Assembly (NCBI RefSeq): GCF_014635345.1
Contig: NZ_BMCU01000002.1
Coordinates: forward strand, 434,001-498,000
From: Rhodococcoides trifolii
GTDB lineage: Bacteria; Actinomycetota; Actinomycetes; Mycobacteriales; Mycobacteriaceae
Direction: 5' to 3'
DNA length: 64,000 nucleotides
Both the position numbers and the translations under genes were made by a program. Shown here piece by piece: positions 25,122-34,932 of the stretch (its first letter is position 1; each line of letters starts with the position of its first letter). The notes beneath the pieces are model-generated. The model did not search any database. It worked only from the letters and a program-made list of their open reading frames with translations, and was not told where the DNA came from.

Positions 25122-25967
25122 TTAGAAGCTGTGCTCCTCCGCGGGGAACGCACCGGAGCGGACCTCGGCGGCGTAGGTGGCCGCAGCCGTGCGTAGTTCG
25201 TCGCCGACGTTGCCGAAGCGCTTGACGAACTTCGCGGTCTTGCCGCTGGTGTAGCCGGCCATGTCCTGCCACACGAGAACCTGTGCGTCGCACTCGTTTC
25301 CGGCTCCGATACCCACCGTGGGGATCATCAGCTTGCGCGTGACCTGACCGGCCAGCTCCGCGGGAACCATCTCCATGACTACCGCGAACGCACCCGCCTC
25401 CTGGACAGCGATGGCGTCGGCCACCAACTGCTCGGACGCGTCGCCGCGGCCCTGCACACGGAAACCGCCGAGGCCGTTGACGCTCTGCGGGGTGAAACCG
25501 ATGTGCGCCATGACGGGGATGCCGGCGGCTGTGATCGCGGCGATCTGCTCGGCGACACGCTCGCCGCCTTCGAGCTTGACCGCGTTGGCCTGCCCCTCGC
25601 GCATGAAGCGAACGGCCGTTTCCACGGCTTGCTGTGGGGAGACTTCGTAGGTGCCGAAGGGCAGGTCGGCGACCACGAGTGCGTTGGGGGCGCCGCGGAC
25701 CACTCCGCGGACCAGCGGGATGAGCTCGTCGATGCCGATGTGCACCGTGGTGTCGTAGCCGTAGACGACGTTGGCAGCGGAGTCGCCCACGAGAAGGACG
25801 GGGATACCGGCCTCTTCGAAGATGCGGGCGCTCGAGTAGTCGTACGCGGTCAGCATGGCCCAGCGGTCGCCGCTGGCCTTCATCGCATGGAGGTGGTGGG
25901 TGCGGGTCTTGCGGCCGGTGGGCACAGCGCCGTACACGGTGTGCTCGGACATCTGATCGTTGGACAT
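25122..25967 (-). CDS. panB: 3-methyl-2-oxobutanoate hydroxymethyltransferase PanB
   Basis: This 281-residue enzyme transfers a hydroxymethyl group from methylenetetrahydrofolate to 2-oxoisovalerate, giving ketopantoate, the first committed step of pantothenate/CoA synthesis. Typical motifs are visible: [17 protein letters not shown], the metal-binding [10 protein letters not shown] and [30 protein letters not shown], and IPTVGIGAG near the C-terminus. The ATG at 25967 follows AAAGGGA. The position beside caeA-glnA2-glnE-glnA1 matches M. tuberculosis Rv2225, but here a DUF559-type gene and nadE are inserted between panB and caeA. Confidence 0.95.
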   Translation of the reverse strand: MSNDQMSEHTVYGAVPTGRKTRTHHLHAMKASGDRWAMLTAYDYSSARIFEEAGIPVLLVGDSAANVVYGYDTTVHIGIDELIPLVRGVVRGAPNALVVADLPFGTYEVSPQQAVETAVRFMREGQANAVKLEGGERVAEQIAAITAAGIPVMAHIGFTPQSVNGLGGFRVQGRGDASEQLVADAIAVQEAGAFAVVMEMVPAELAGQVTRKLMIPTVGIGAGNECDAQVLVWQDMAGYTSGKTAKFVKRFGNVGDELRTAAATYAAEVRSGAFPAEEHSF

Positions 25968-26168
25968 CGTTGTCCCTTTCGTCCTCGAGGCCTGGCTGGC
26001 AGGTCCCCGGGTGTAGGTGATGACGTGCTCAGTCTGCCACCGGAGACTCGACCTGGACGAGTGCAGTTGGTCACACCGAACACTGCTGAATTTGTCTCGT
26101 CCACCGAGAAGAATCGTGCGAATTGAGTCTCGAGGGAACCGATTGGGTTTTGGTGCGTCGAACACAGT

Positions 26169-27050
26169 GTGCGGGACTCGGAACTCGGTCGTCTTCTTGC
26201 GAGACAGGACGGCGTCATCAGTGCAGGCCAAGCCATGAACCTGGGCATGAGCCGTGCGGCCATCGGCCGACGGGTTGCTCGGGGTCTGTGGCGGTCCGTC
26301 GGGCCCGGTGTGTACCTGAGCGGAGACCGTCAGCTGACGGACTCGGCCAAGCTCCGAGCTGCCGTACTGGGTGCAGGAAATGGGGTGTGCGCCTTCGGTC
26401 CGAGTGCGGTGTGGTGGCACGGAATCGTCGACCGGGCTCCCCGAGAGTTGTGGGTGAACGCGCCCAGCGCGCGATACATCAAGCGTGGCAATGGTATTCG
26501 AACTCGGCGGCGTGATCTGCAGTGGCGCGACATCGAAAAGATCAGGGGACTTCCGGTCACCGTACTGCCCCTGGCCGTGCTGGAGGCGTGCGTGTTGGTG
26601 CCGAACGGATCTCAATTGATGGACCGGGCGTTGCAACGACACACGACTCTGCCAATCCTTCAGGCGGTACACGAGTTGCATGCGGGCCGGCGCGGGAGTG
26701 ACGCCGCGGGACGGCTACTTCGGATCGCGGCCGAGGGCGGGCACTCGGAGGCAGAGCGGATGTTGTTGCGGTTGTTGCGCGGGGCGGGAATCGCGGGTTG
26801 GCGAACTCACGTGAGGATCGGCAGTTTCGAAGTCGACGTGGCGTTCGTCCGTGCCAGGGTCGTCATCGAGGTCGACGGATGGGCATGGCATCGGGGCGTC
26901 GAACGTTTCGACCACGACGCCGAGCGTCAGAACATCCTGAGCAACGCCGGATGGCGAGTCCTGCGATTCACATATCACCGTGTGGCGGGGGACCCGACAG
27001 GCGTAATTGATGACGTGAAGGGCGCACTTTCGCAGGATTCATCTCGCTAG
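26169..27050 (+). CDS. AbiEi-like N-terminus plus DUF559 (VSR-fold) protein
   Basis: This 293-residue protein has an N-terminal winged-helix-like part resembling AbiEi antitoxin domains ([34 protein letters not shown]). The C-terminal 100 residues resemble DUF559/VSR-type endonuclease folds, with [23 protein letters not shown], where E and D could bind metal, and WRVLRFTY. Such proteins are common in several copies in Rhodococcus and mycobacteria, and their function is not established. No toxin gene is adjacent. The start is a GTG. The gene stands alone between divergent panB and convergent nadE, with a slightly less GC-rich upstream region. Confidence 0.75.
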   Translation: MRDSELGRLLARQDGVISAGQAMNLGMSRAAIGRRVARGLWRSVGPGVYLSGDRQLTDSAKLRAAVLGAGNGVCAFGPSAVWWHGIVDRAPRELWVNAPSARYIKRGNGIRTRRRDLQWRDIEKIRGLPVTVLPLAVLEACVLVPNGSQLMDRALQRHTTLPILQAVHELHAGRRGSDAAGRLLRIAAEGGHSEAERMLLRLLRGAGIAGWRTHVRIGSFEVDVAFVRARVVIEVDGWAWHRGVERFDHDAERQNILSNAGWRVLRFTYHRVAGDPTGVIDDVKGALSQDSSR

Positions 27051-27067
27051 CCGAGACAGATCGTGCA

Positions 27068-28783
27068 CTACTCCCTCCACCGATTCGTGATCGGCATCCG
27101 GCGATCCCGCCCGAACGCCCGCGACGTGACCTTGGTGCCGATGGGGTACTGCCGGCGCTTGTACTCGGACAGGTCGACCTTGCGGATGATGTCGCGCACC
27201 ATGTCCGGCTCGTACCCGGCGGCCACGATCTCCTCCAGTCCCTGATCGCAGTCGACGTAGCGGAAAAGCAAAGCGTCGAGTAACTCGTAGTCGGGGAGGG
27301 AATCCGTGTCGAGCTGGCCGGGGCGCAGCTCGGCGGACGGCTCCTTCGCGATACTGGATTCCGGAATGGGGGGAGTCTCGTCGCGCCCCTGTGCCGCGGC
27401 GTTGCGCCACCGGGCGAGGTCCCAGACCATGGATTTCGGCACGTCCTTGATGGGAGCGTAGCCGCCGACAGCATCACCGTAGATCGTCGAATAACCCACG
27501 GCCAGTTCGGATTTGTTACCCGTGGCCAACACGAGGTGGCCGTCCGAGTTGGACAGTGCCATCAAGGTCATGCCGCGGCAGCGAGCCTGGATGTTCTCCT
27601 CGGCCAGCCCGGTGAGCTCGAGCTGCCCGACGAACGCGGCCACCATCTCCGCGATCGGTTGCTCGGTGAAGTGCAGTCCGGTGCGACGGGCGAGATCGGC
27701 TGCGTCGCTTCGGGAATGATCGGACGAATACTGCGACGGCATGGATACGGCGTACACCGAGTCGGCGCCCAACGCATCGACCGCGACCGCCGCGACGACC
27801 GCGGAGTCGATTCCGCCCGACAGTCCGAGCACCACGGTTCGAAAGCCGTTCTTGTGCACGTAGTCTCGGAGCGCGGTGACGAGCGCACCCCACACCTGCT
27901 CCGGTACCGACATCACCGGCGGCACCGGCGCAGGGGTCGCGGCGAACTGGGGAACGATTACCTCGGGCAACTCGACGCGCTCGATCCGCCAGCGGCCCAG
28001 TTGCGGGTCGCGTTTGCGCCGAGCGGGGTGTGCGGGACGCGCGATGTCGACGACCAGCAGGTCCTCCACGAACTGGGGCGCCGAAGCGAGTATCGACCCG
28101 TCCGGTGCGACGACCATGCTGCCGCCGTCGAACACCAACTCGTCCTGGCCCCCGATGAGATTGGCGTACGCGATGGGAACGCCGGCTTCCCGAGTTCGGG
28201 TGGCCAGCACCGACTTCCGGATACTGTCCTTGGCAATCTCGAAGGGACTTGCCGTCGGGCAGAGGAGCAGGTCGACGCCCGCCGCTGCGTAGGCCGTCAC
28301 GGGACCGCCCGGTTGCCACACGTCCTCGCAGATGGTGGTGCCCACGCGGAAACCGTCGACGGTCACGATGGCCAGGCGTGTTCCCGGCGCGAAGTACCGG
28401 GCTTCGTCGAACACGCGGTACGTGGGGAGGGAGTGCTTGTCGTAGCGCCCCATCACTTCTCCGCGGAACAGAGTCGCCGCACTGTTGCGCGAGCCGGATG
28501 CGTCGCGATCGAGGTACCCGACAACCACCGCCATGTCGCCGCACCCCGCCCTGTCGAGATCGACGGCCAGCCGATGCAGGGCGTCGACGGACGCAGCAGC
28601 GAACGACGGACGCAACACGAGGTCCTCGACCGGGTAGCCGGTGAGTGCCATCTCGGGGAAGACGACCAGTCGCGCACCCGCCGCGGCGGCGCGGGTCGAC
28701 CACTCGACGACGAGACGGCTGTTGTCGGTGAGGTCGCCGACGGTCGGATTGATTTGTGCGAGAGCTATTCGCAGAGCGTCCAC
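27068..28783 (-). CDS. nadE: Glutamine-dependent NAD+ synthetase NadE
   Basis: This 571-residue two-domain enzyme makes NAD+ from deamido-NAD+, ATP and glutamine. The N-terminal nitrilase-type glutaminase domain (about 1-260) contains the catalytic Glu in VFPEMALTGYP and the Cys in TTICEDVWQPGG. The C-terminal synthetase domain (about 285-571) has the PP-loop LGLSGGIDSA and the ammonia-channel/NAD segment LATGNKSELAVGYST. It is shorter than the ~680-residue M. tuberculosis NadE and belongs to the more widespread form. It ends convergently 18 bp from the DUF559 gene and diverges from caeA. Confidence 0.95.
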   Translation of the reverse strand: MDALRIALAQINPTVGDLTDNSRLVVEWSTRAAAAGARLVVFPEMALTGYPVEDLVLRPSFAAASVDALHRLAVDLDRAGCGDMAVVVGYLDRDASGSRNSAATLFRGEVMGRYDKHSLPTYRVFDEARYFAPGTRLAIVTVDGFRVGTTICEDVWQPGGPVTAYAAAGVDLLLCPTASPFEIAKDSIRKSVLATRTREAGVPIAYANLIGGQDELVFDGGSMVVAPDGSILASAPQFVEDLLVVDIARPAHPARRKRDPQLGRWRIERVELPEVIVPQFAATPAPVPPVMSVPEQVWGALVTALRDYVHKNGFRTVVLGLSGGIDSAVVAAVAVDALGADSVYAVSMPSQYSSDHSRSDAADLARRTGLHFTEQPIAEMVAAFVGQLELTGLAEENIQARCRGMTLMALSNSDGHLVLATGNKSELAVGYSTIYGDAVGGYAPIKDVPKSMVWDLARWRNAAAQGRDETPPIPESSIAKEPSAELRPGQLDTDSLPDYELLDALLFRYVDCDQGLEEIVAAGYEPDMVRDIIRKVDLSEYKRRQYPIGTKVTSRAFGRDRRMPITNRWRE

Positions 28784-28844
28784 CTCGCCAACCTAACCGC
28801 GACGGGCCGGGGTGTCGCGGCGGCCGCATGGCACGATCGGCAGC

Positions 28845-30374
28845 GTGAACTCTGCGCGCGCCTCGATGTCCGCTGTCGTGGCGCTGACGCTGGTTCTGGT
28901 CGGGTGCAGCGCCGAAGTCTCCGAGGCGCCGGAACCGTCGCCGACGGTGACCACGCCGGCTGCGCCGACCGACTTCGGCGCGCAGTCGGTCGACTGGGGG
29001 ACCTGCGACGGGTACGCCACCGACGGCAACGACCTCCCCTCGAACCTCCAGTGCGCCAGGATCACCGTCCCGGTCGACTACTCGAACCCCACCGGAGACA
29101 CCGCTCGGATCGCCCTGTCACGCGCGCCCGCCACCGGGGACAGGATCGGCTCGATCCTGGTGAATCCGGGTGGGCCCGGCGCGTCGGGCCTGTCGGCGGC
29201 GACGACCGGGGAGGCCACCGACATCGCGGCCCGGTTCGACATGATCGGGTTCGATCCGCGAGGTATCGGGGCGTCGACACCGGCGGTGCGATGCCTCACC
29301 GGTCCGGAGACGGACGCCGAGCGCGCGGACGACGACACCGACACCTCGCCGGCAGGTATTGCCGCGACCGAAGCGGAGAACAAGGACTATGCGGCCAAGT
29401 GTGCCGAACGCACCGGTCGCGGGTTCCTCGCCCACGTCGGGTCCGAGGACGTCGCACGCGACATGGATGTCATCCGATCGGTGCTGGGCGACGACAAGCT
29501 CTCCTACATCGGTTACTCGTACGGCACGCGCATCGGGTCCACCTACGCGGAGCTCTTTCCCGACCGCGTACGCGCCTTGGTGCTCGACGGCGCGATCGAC
29601 CCGGAGCAGAACCCCGTCGACGAGGTGGTCGATCAGGCGGCGGGGTTCCAGAAGGCTTTCGACGACTTCGCCGCGGACTGTGCGAAGACTACGAGCTGCC
29701 CGCTCGGAACGTCGCCCGAACAGGCGGTGGGTCAGTTCCGCAGGCTCGTGAATCCGCTGCTGGTGAATCCCGCTCGGACCACCGACCCGCGTGGATTGAG
29801 TTACGAGGACGCCAACACCGGGGTGCAGCAGGCGCTGTACTCACCCACTCTGTGGCGGGCGCTGCGCGTCGGCCTCGGTCAGCTCGCCGACGGGAGTGGA
29901 GACGTCCTGCTGTCGCTGGCCGACCTGTACAACGGACGGCTGGACGACGGGTCGTACTCCAATCTGGAGGACGCGTTCAACGCCGTGCGGTGCGTGGACG
30001 ATCCGCCGATCACGAACCCGGCGCAGGCGGGGGAGCTCGACACCCGGTTCCGTGAGGCCGCGCCGTTCCTCGACGACGGGCGTGGCAACGGATCGGCAGC
30101 GTTGGACGTCTGTGCCTACTGGCCGGTGCCCAGTGAGGGGACGCCCCGGATCACGGTGTCGGACCTGGCGCCCACGGTGGTGGTCTCGACGACCGAGGAC
30201 CCGGCGACGCCGTACGAAGCCGGGGTCGCCCTCGCAGCCGATCTGGGCGGATCTCTGATCACCTACCGAGGGACACAGCACACCGTCGCCTTCTCCGGGG
30301 AGGACTGTGTCGACGAGCCGTTGGTGTCCTACCTCGTCGACCTGACGATTCCGGAGCAGGGCCTGACCTGCTGA
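28845..30374 (+). CDS. caeA: Hip1/CaeA-like serine hydrolase lipoprotein
   Basis: This 509-residue exported alpha/beta hydrolase has a lipobox (LVGC). The nucleophile elbow is YIGYSYGTRIGS, the oxyanion region is NPGGPGASG, and the late TEDPATPYEAG and GTQHTVAF supply the acid and histidine. A TAP-like C-terminal domain is present. M. tuberculosis CaeA/Hip1 (Rv2224c), of nearly the same length and in the same place before glnA2, is a cell-envelope protease/esterase. I chose the GTG at 28845, which gives a short basic stretch before the hydrophobic core; ATG 28866 is an alternative. Symbol assigned by synteny and family. Confidence 0.85.
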   Translation: MNSARASMSAVVALTLVLVGCSAEVSEAPEPSPTVTTPAAPTDFGAQSVDWGTCDGYATDGNDLPSNLQCARITVPVDYSNPTGDTARIALSRAPATGDRIGSILVNPGGPGASGLSAATTGEATDIAARFDMIGFDPRGIGASTPAVRCLTGPETDAERADDDTDTSPAGIAATEAENKDYAAKCAERTGRGFLAHVGSEDVARDMDVIRSVLGDDKLSYIGYSYGTRIGSTYAELFPDRVRALVLDGAIDPEQNPVDEVVDQAAGFQKAFDDFAADCAKTTSCPLGTSPEQAVGQFRRLVNPLLVNPARTTDPRGLSYEDANTGVQQALYSPTLWRALRVGLGQLADGSGDVLLSLADLYNGRLDDGSYSNLEDAFNAVRCVDDPPITNPAQAGELDTRFREAAPFLDDGRGNGSAALDVCAYWPVPSEGTPRITVSDLAPTVVVSTTEDPATPYEAGVALAADLGGSLITYRGTQHTVAFSGEDCVDEPLVSYLVDLTIPEQGLTC

Positions 30375-30440
30375 TCCACCGTTCTCACAGGCAATCAGCT
30401 CGTCGTGTGAGGCGTGGGACAGCAAGACCGATTTTCTGCC

Positions 30441-30456
30441 GTAACACGGATTTAAC
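30441..30456 (+). promoter_or_regulatory. GlnR-like box before glnA2
   Basis: GTAAC-ACGGAT-TTAAC fits the actinobacterial GlnR pattern gTnAC-n6-GnAAC with one deviation (T for G). It overlaps the expected -35 region of a -10-like TAGCCT (30466-30471), which lies nine bases before the glnA2 ATG, suggesting activation of a leaderless or nearly leaderless transcript. Confidence 0.5.
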
Positions 30457-30479
30457 AGGGCGTGCCTAGCCTGACGGTC

Positions 30480-31820
30480 ATGGATCGTCAAAAGGAATTC
30501 GTGCTGCGCACTCTGGAGGAGCGGGACATCCGTTTCGTCCGCCTGTGGTTCACGGATGTCCTCGGCTATCTCAAGTCGGTGGCCATCGCGCCTGCCGAGC
30601 TCGAGGGCGCTTTCGAAGAGGGAATCGGTTTCGACGGCTCGGCCATCGAAGGCTTCTCACGCGTGTCCGAAGCAGACACTGTCGCCAAGCCCGACCCCGC
30701 GACGTTCCAGGTTCTCCCGTGGACCACCAGCAAGGGTCACCAGCACTCCGCGCGCATGTTCTGCGACATCGCCATGCCCGACGGGTCGCCGTCCTGGGCC
30801 GATTCGCGCCACGTCCTGCGTCGTCAGCTGAGCAAGGCCGGAGACCTCGGATTCAGTTGCTACGTGCACCCCGAGATCGAGTTCTTCCTCCTCAGTGACG
30901 CACCGGAGGACGGCTCACCTCCCACTCCCGCCGACACCGGCGGTTACTTCGATCAGGCCGTGCACGACGCCGCGCCGAACTTCCGCCGCCACGCCATCGA
31001 CGCACTGGAGTCGATGGGCATCTCCGTGGAGTTCAGTCACCACGAAGCAGCGCCGGGCCAGCAGGAGATCGACCTGCGCTACGCCGACGCGCTGTCGATG
31101 GCCGACAACGTCATGACCTTTCGCTACGTGGTCAAGGAAGTGGCGATCAACGAGGGCGTGCGCGCGTCGTTCATGCCCAAGCCGTTCAGCGATCAGGCCG
31201 GATCGGCGATGCACACGCACATGTCGCTGTTCGAGGGCGACAACAACGCCTTTCACAACCCGGACGATCCGATGCAGCTGTCCGAGACGGGTAAGGCGTT
31301 CATCGCCGGCATCCTCGAGCACGCCAACGAAATCAGTGCCGTCACCAACCAGTGGGTCAACTCCTACAAGCGACTCATTCACGGCGGCGAAGCTCCGACT
31401 GCCGCGTCCTGGGGTCCGTCCAACCGGTCCGCGCTGATTCGTGTCCCGATGTACACCCCGAACAAGGCGTCGTCGCGTCGCGTCGAGATCCGCAGCCCCG
31501 ACTCCGCCTGCAACCCGTACCTGACGTTCGCCGTACTGCTGGCCGCCGGCCTCCGAGGGGTGGAGAAGGGGTACACCCTCCCGCCCGAGGCCGAAGAGGA
31601 CGTGTGGTCGTTGACCTCGGCCGAGCGCCGAGCCATGGGCTACAAGGAACTCCCGGGCAGCCTGCACGAGGCGCTGGAGGCGATGGAGGGTTCGGAGTTG
31701 GTCGCCGAGGCGCTGGGCGAGCACGTCTTCGAATATTTCCTGCGTAACAAGCGCCGCGAGTGGGAGTCCTACCGCAGCCACGTCACGCCTTACGAGCTCA
31801 AGACCTACCTGAGTTTGTAG
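30480..31820 (+). CDS. glnA2: Glutamine synthetase type I, GlnA2
   Basis: This 446-residue glutamine synthetase has the same length as M. tuberculosis GlnA2 (Rv2222c). It joins ammonia to glutamate using ATP in a dodecamer. Conserved elements are IGFDGSAIEGF, the metal-ligand strand CYVHPEIEFFLL, the ATP-site KPFSDQAGSAMHTHMSL, and NRSALIRVP with RRVEIRSPD. It lacks the adenylylation loop tyrosine environment seen in GlnA1 (LPPEAEEDVWSL here), so it is probably not controlled by GlnE. The start ATG lies just after a -10-like element. In mycobacteria GlnA2 is the non-essential paralogue. Confidence 0.93.
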   Translation: MDRQKEFVLRTLEERDIRFVRLWFTDVLGYLKSVAIAPAELEGAFEEGIGFDGSAIEGFSRVSEADTVAKPDPATFQVLPWTTSKGHQHSARMFCDIAMPDGSPSWADSRHVLRRQLSKAGDLGFSCYVHPEIEFFLLSDAPEDGSPPTPADTGGYFDQAVHDAAPNFRRHAIDALESMGISVEFSHHEAAPGQQEIDLRYADALSMADNVMTFRYVVKEVAINEGVRASFMPKPFSDQAGSAMHTHMSLFEGDNNAFHNPDDPMQLSETGKAFIAGILEHANEISAVTNQWVNSYKRLIHGGEAPTAASWGPSNRSALIRVPMYTPNKASSRRVEIRSPDSACNPYLTFAVLLAAGLRGVEKGYTLPPEAEEDVWSLTSAERRAMGYKELPGSLHEALEAMEGSELVAEALGEHVFEYFLRNKRREWESYRSHVTPYELKTYLSL

Positions 31821-31834
31821 CCCTGAGGGTCGCG

Positions 31835-31840
31835 TAACCT
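31835..31840 (+). promoter_or_regulatory. -10 element of the glnE leader
   Basis: TAACCT fits the actinobacterial -10 pattern TANNNT and lies nine bases before the ATG of a 20-codon ORF, implying a leaderless transcript that begins at or near that ATG. Confidence 0.5.
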
Positions 31841-31849
31841 GGGTCCGCC

Positions 31850-31912
31850 ATGATGCGACTGCGTTCTACGACCCCGTGTACGACGACCACCACGTGTAGG
31901 ACCGCAAGGTGA
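31850..31912 (+). CDS. Thr-rich leader peptide overlapping glnE start
   Basis: This 20-codon frame starts ATG ATG and ends TGA inside the GTG start of glnE (GTGA overlap, 31909-31912). The product begins [10 protein letters not shown], continues with five consecutive Thr codons and ends CRTAR. A -10-like TAACCT nine bases upstream suggests a leaderless mRNA whose first codon is this ATG. Translation through it would deliver ribosomes to the glnE start, which has no convincing ribosome site of its own. A response to threonine, cysteine or arginine supply by ribosome stalling is possible but entirely inferred. The second ATG (31853) could be the used start. Confidence 0.5.
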   Translation: MMRLRSTTPCTTTTTCRTAR

Positions 31913-34900
31913 CGCCCCCGGATTCCCGCTCGGTCATCCCGAGTGCGGGCCGCCTCGGTCTGGTGAAGAAGACGGCTCCGGCCGATCTGTCTCGGCTGGG
32001 CTGGGACACCGCCGACAGCGTCGAGTTGATGTGGTCGCTGTCGCGATCTCCCGACGCCGACCTGGCGCTACGCACCCTGGTGCGGTTGTTCGACGTCCTC
32101 GGTGGCGAATGGGCCGAACTGGACTCGGAACTGCGCAGCGACAAGAAGCTGCGGGGGCGGTTGTTCGCGTTGATCGGCTCGTCGAGCGAGCTGGCCGACC
32201 ACCTCGTCTCCGACGCGTCCAAATGGCGCATGCTGGCCACCTACCGCACGGTGCTCCCGACCAAAGACGAACTGAGACAGTCGTTTCTGGGTGTGGTCGA
32301 TGCGACACCGGAAACCGGGCCGAACGCATCGGAGAATCTCTTCCGTGCCGCGATCACCGGCCCGCCGGCGATCATCGCGCTGCGCCGGGCCTACCGCGAC
32401 CAACTCATGCTGCTCGCCGCAGCCGACCTCGCGGCCATCGTGGAGAACGAACCGGTGGTCCCCTACGAGGTGGTCAGTCGCCACCTCTCGGACATGGCCG
32501 ACGTCGCCCTGACCGCGGCGCTGTCCGTGGCGGTAGCCGTCACGTTCCCGAGTGATCCGTGTCCAGTGCGTTTCGCCGTGATCGCGATGGGCAAATGCGG
32601 TGCGCAAGAGCTCAACTACGTCTCCGACGTCGACGTCGTGTTCGTGTGCGAGCCGGCGAACGCACTGGGCTCCCGCCTCGCCGGTGAAATGATGCGCGTG
32701 GGATCGTCGGCGTTCTTCGAGGTCGACGCCGCGCTGCGCCCCGAGGGCAAACAGGGCGAACTGGTGCGCACCCTCGACTCGCACATCGCGTACTACGAGC
32801 GATGGGCCAAGACCTGGGAGTTCCAGGCCTTGCTCAAAGCGCGTGCCATGACCGGTGATCCGGGCCTCGGCACCGCGTACACCGACGCGGTGAACCCGTT
32901 CGTGTGGACTGCATCCGAACGTGAGGACTTCGTTCCCGAAGTGCAGGCCATGCGCCGGCGCGTGGAGGACATGGTGCCCGCGGAACTGCGCGAGCGCGAG
33001 ATCAAGCTCGGCCGCGGCAGTCTGCGGGACGTCGAATTCGCCGTTCAGCTCCTGCAATTGGTGCACGGGCGGTTCGACGACTCCCTGCACCGCGCCGGAA
33101 CCGTCGACGCGTTGGCCGCCCTGGCCGACGGTGGGTACGTGGGTCGCGACGACGCAGCCAACCTCACCGCGTCGTACGAATTCCTGCGGTTGATCGAGCA
33201 CCGTCTGCAGCTGCAGAAGATGCAACGCACACACACCCTTCCGCCGCCCGACGACGAGGAGGCGTTGCGCTGGCTCGCACGCGCCGCCCACATGCGTCCC
33301 GACGGGATCAACGACTCGCTCGGTGTCCTGCGCGAGGAGATCAAGCGCAACGCCATGCGTATTCGCCGGCTGCACGCGCGCCTGTTCTACCGCCCGCTGC
33401 TGGAATCGGTCGCCAGCATGGACGCCGAATCGCTGCATCTGAGCCCCGGCTCCGCCACTCGGCAGCTCTCCGCACTCGGGTACTCGACGCCGGAGAACGC
33501 CCTGGGGCACCTCTCGGCGTTGGTCGGCATGGGCGCACGCCGCGGGCGAATCCAATCGGTGCTTCTGCCGACGTTGCTCGAATGGCTCGGCGAGACACCG
33601 GATCCCGACGCGGGTCTGCTGGCCTACCGCCGGCTGTCCGAGTCCATGGCGGATCAGCCGTGGTTCCTGCGTCTGATCCGCGACGAGGGGCCGGTCGCCT
33701 ACCGGCTCATGAAGGTGCTCGGATCGTCTGCGTATCTGCAGAACGTGCTGCAGAACGCACCCGAGGTCATTCGACTGTTCGCGGACGGTCCGACCGGGCC
33801 GCGCCTGCTCGACGTGGACCCGGTGGAGACCTACGGCGCGATTCTCGCCTCGTCTGCTCGTTACGAGGACCCGGTACGCGCTGTCGGCGCCGCACGATCA
33901 CTGCGGCGCTACGAACTGGCGCGGGTCGCCTCGGCCGACATCCTGGGTCTGCTCGACGTACCCGAAGTGTGCCGCGCGCTGTCGTCGGTGTGGTCCGCCG
34001 TGATCAACGCCGCGCTCGATGCTGCCGTGCGTGCCAGTGTGGCCGAACGAGGAGAACCTGCGCCGGCAACCATCGCCATCATCGGCATGGGCCGGCTGGG
34101 AGGCAACGAACTCGGCTACGGCTCCGATGCGGACGTGCTCTTCGTGTGCGAAACCGTCGGGGACAACGAGGATTCGGACGCGGTGAAGTGGGCCAACACG
34201 ATTGCCGATCGGGTGCGCAAGCTGTTGGGGTCGCCGAGCCAGGACCCGCCGCTCGAGGTCGACACCGGACTTCGTCCCGAGGGGCGTAACGGGCCGGTCG
34301 TCCGCACCCTGTCCGCCTACGACTCGTACTACTCGCAGTGGGCGCAGCCGTGGGAAGTGCAGGCACTGCTGCGAGCGCACCAGGTCGCCGGCGACCAGGA
34401 TCTCGGCGTGCGATTCCTGCTCATGGCCGACAAGGTCAGGTACCCCGAGGGTGGAGTGTCGGAGGACGCCGTCCGCGAGATTCGGCGCATCAAGGCCCGT
34501 GTCGACGCGGAACGGTTGCCGAAGGGCGCGGATCCGACCACACACACCAAATTGGGTCGCGGCGGACTCGCCGATGTCGAGTGGACCGTACAGCTCATCC
34601 AGCTGCGGCACGCGCACCGAATTCCTGCGCTGCACAACACGTCCACGTTGCAGTCGCTCGACGCCATCGGTGCCGCCGAGCTCATGAGTCCCGGGGACGT
34701 CGACCTGCTCCGCCAGGCGTGGCTCACCGCGACGAAGGCCCGTAACGCCCTCGTCCTCGTGAGAGGCAAACCCACCGACCAGCTTCCGGGTCAGGGCAAG
34801 ATCCTGTCCGCGGTGGCGCAGGTGGCCGGGTGGTCCAGCGACGACGCAGGGGAATTCCTGGACAACTACCTGCGGGTGACGCGCCGCGCGAAAGCAGTGG

Positions 34901-34932
34901 TGGAGAGGACCTTCGGCGGACTGCAGGGCTAG
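31909..34932 (+). CDS. glnE: Glutamine synthetase adenylyltransferase/deadenylase GlnE
   Basis: This 1007-residue bifunctional enzyme (M. tuberculosis GlnE is about 994) adds AMP to, or removes it from, glutamine synthetase according to nitrogen status. It has two nucleotidyltransferase domains with matching motifs. The N-terminal one has [19 protein letters not shown] and [14 protein letters not shown]. The C-terminal one has [21 protein letters not shown] and [14 protein letters not shown]. Each is followed by a helical GlnD-like segment ([36 protein letters not shown]). Its likely target is GlnA1 Tyr406, encoded 4 kb away. The start is the GTG overlapping the leader-peptide stop. The 3' end overlaps the convergent transporter operon by 4 bp. 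Confidence 0.95.
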   Translation: MTPPDSRSVIPSAGRLGLVKKTAPADLSRLGWDTADSVELMWSLSRSPDADLALRTLVRLFDVLGGEWAELDSELRSDKKLRGRLFALIGSSSELADHLVSDASKWRMLATYRTVLPTKDELRQSFLGVVDATPETGPNASENLFRAAITGPPAIIALRRAYRDQLMLLAAADLAAIVENEPVVPYEVVSRHLSDMADVALTAALSVAVAVTFPSDPCPVRFAVIAMGKCGAQELNYVSDVDVVFVCEPANALGSRLAGEMMRVGSSAFFEVDAALRPEGKQGELVRTLDSHIAYYERWAKTWEFQALLKARAMTGDPGLGTAYTDAVNPFVWTASEREDFVPEVQAMRRRVEDMVPAELREREIKLGRGSLRDVEFAVQLLQLVHGRFDDSLHRAGTVDALAALADGGYVGRDDAANLTASYEFLRLIEHRLQLQKMQRTHTLPPPDDEEALRWLARAAHMRPDGINDSLGVLREEIKRNAMRIRRLHARLFYRPLLESVASMDAESLHLSPGSATRQLSALGYSTPENALGHLSALVGMGARRGRIQSVLLPTLLEWLGETPDPDAGLLAYRRLSESMADQPWFLRLIRDEGPVAYRLMKVLGSSAYLQNVLQNAPEVIRLFADGPTGPRLLDVDPVETYGAILASSARYEDPVRAVGAARSLRRYELARVASADILGLLDVPEVCRALSSVWSAVINAALDAAVRASVAERGEPAPATIAIIGMGRLGGNELGYGSDADVLFVCETVGDNEDSDAVKWANTIADRVRKLLGSPSQDPPLEVDTGLRPEGRNGPVVRTLSAYDSYYSQWAQPWEVQALLRAHQVAGDQDLGVRFLLMADKVRYPEGGVSEDAVREIRRIKARVDAERLPKGADPTTHTKLGRGGLADVEWTVQLIQLRHAHRIPALHNTSTLQSLDAIGAAELMSPGDVDLLRQAWLTATKARNALVLVRGKPTDQLPGQGKILSAVAQVAGWSSDDAGEFLDNYLRVTRRAKAVVERTFGGLQG

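Noticed and set aside
26169..27050. Type IV toxin-antitoxin system
   Set aside because: Only the AbiEi-like/DUF559 protein is present; no AbiEii toxin or other partner lies beside it.
27536..30055. Plus-strand 839-codon frame over nadE and caeA
   Set aside because: It is antisense to nadE and then out of frame within caeA; both real genes have full sets of family motifs.
32068..33555. Minus-strand 495-codon frame inside glnE
   Set aside because: It is a shadow of glnE, whose two transferase domains are both intact.
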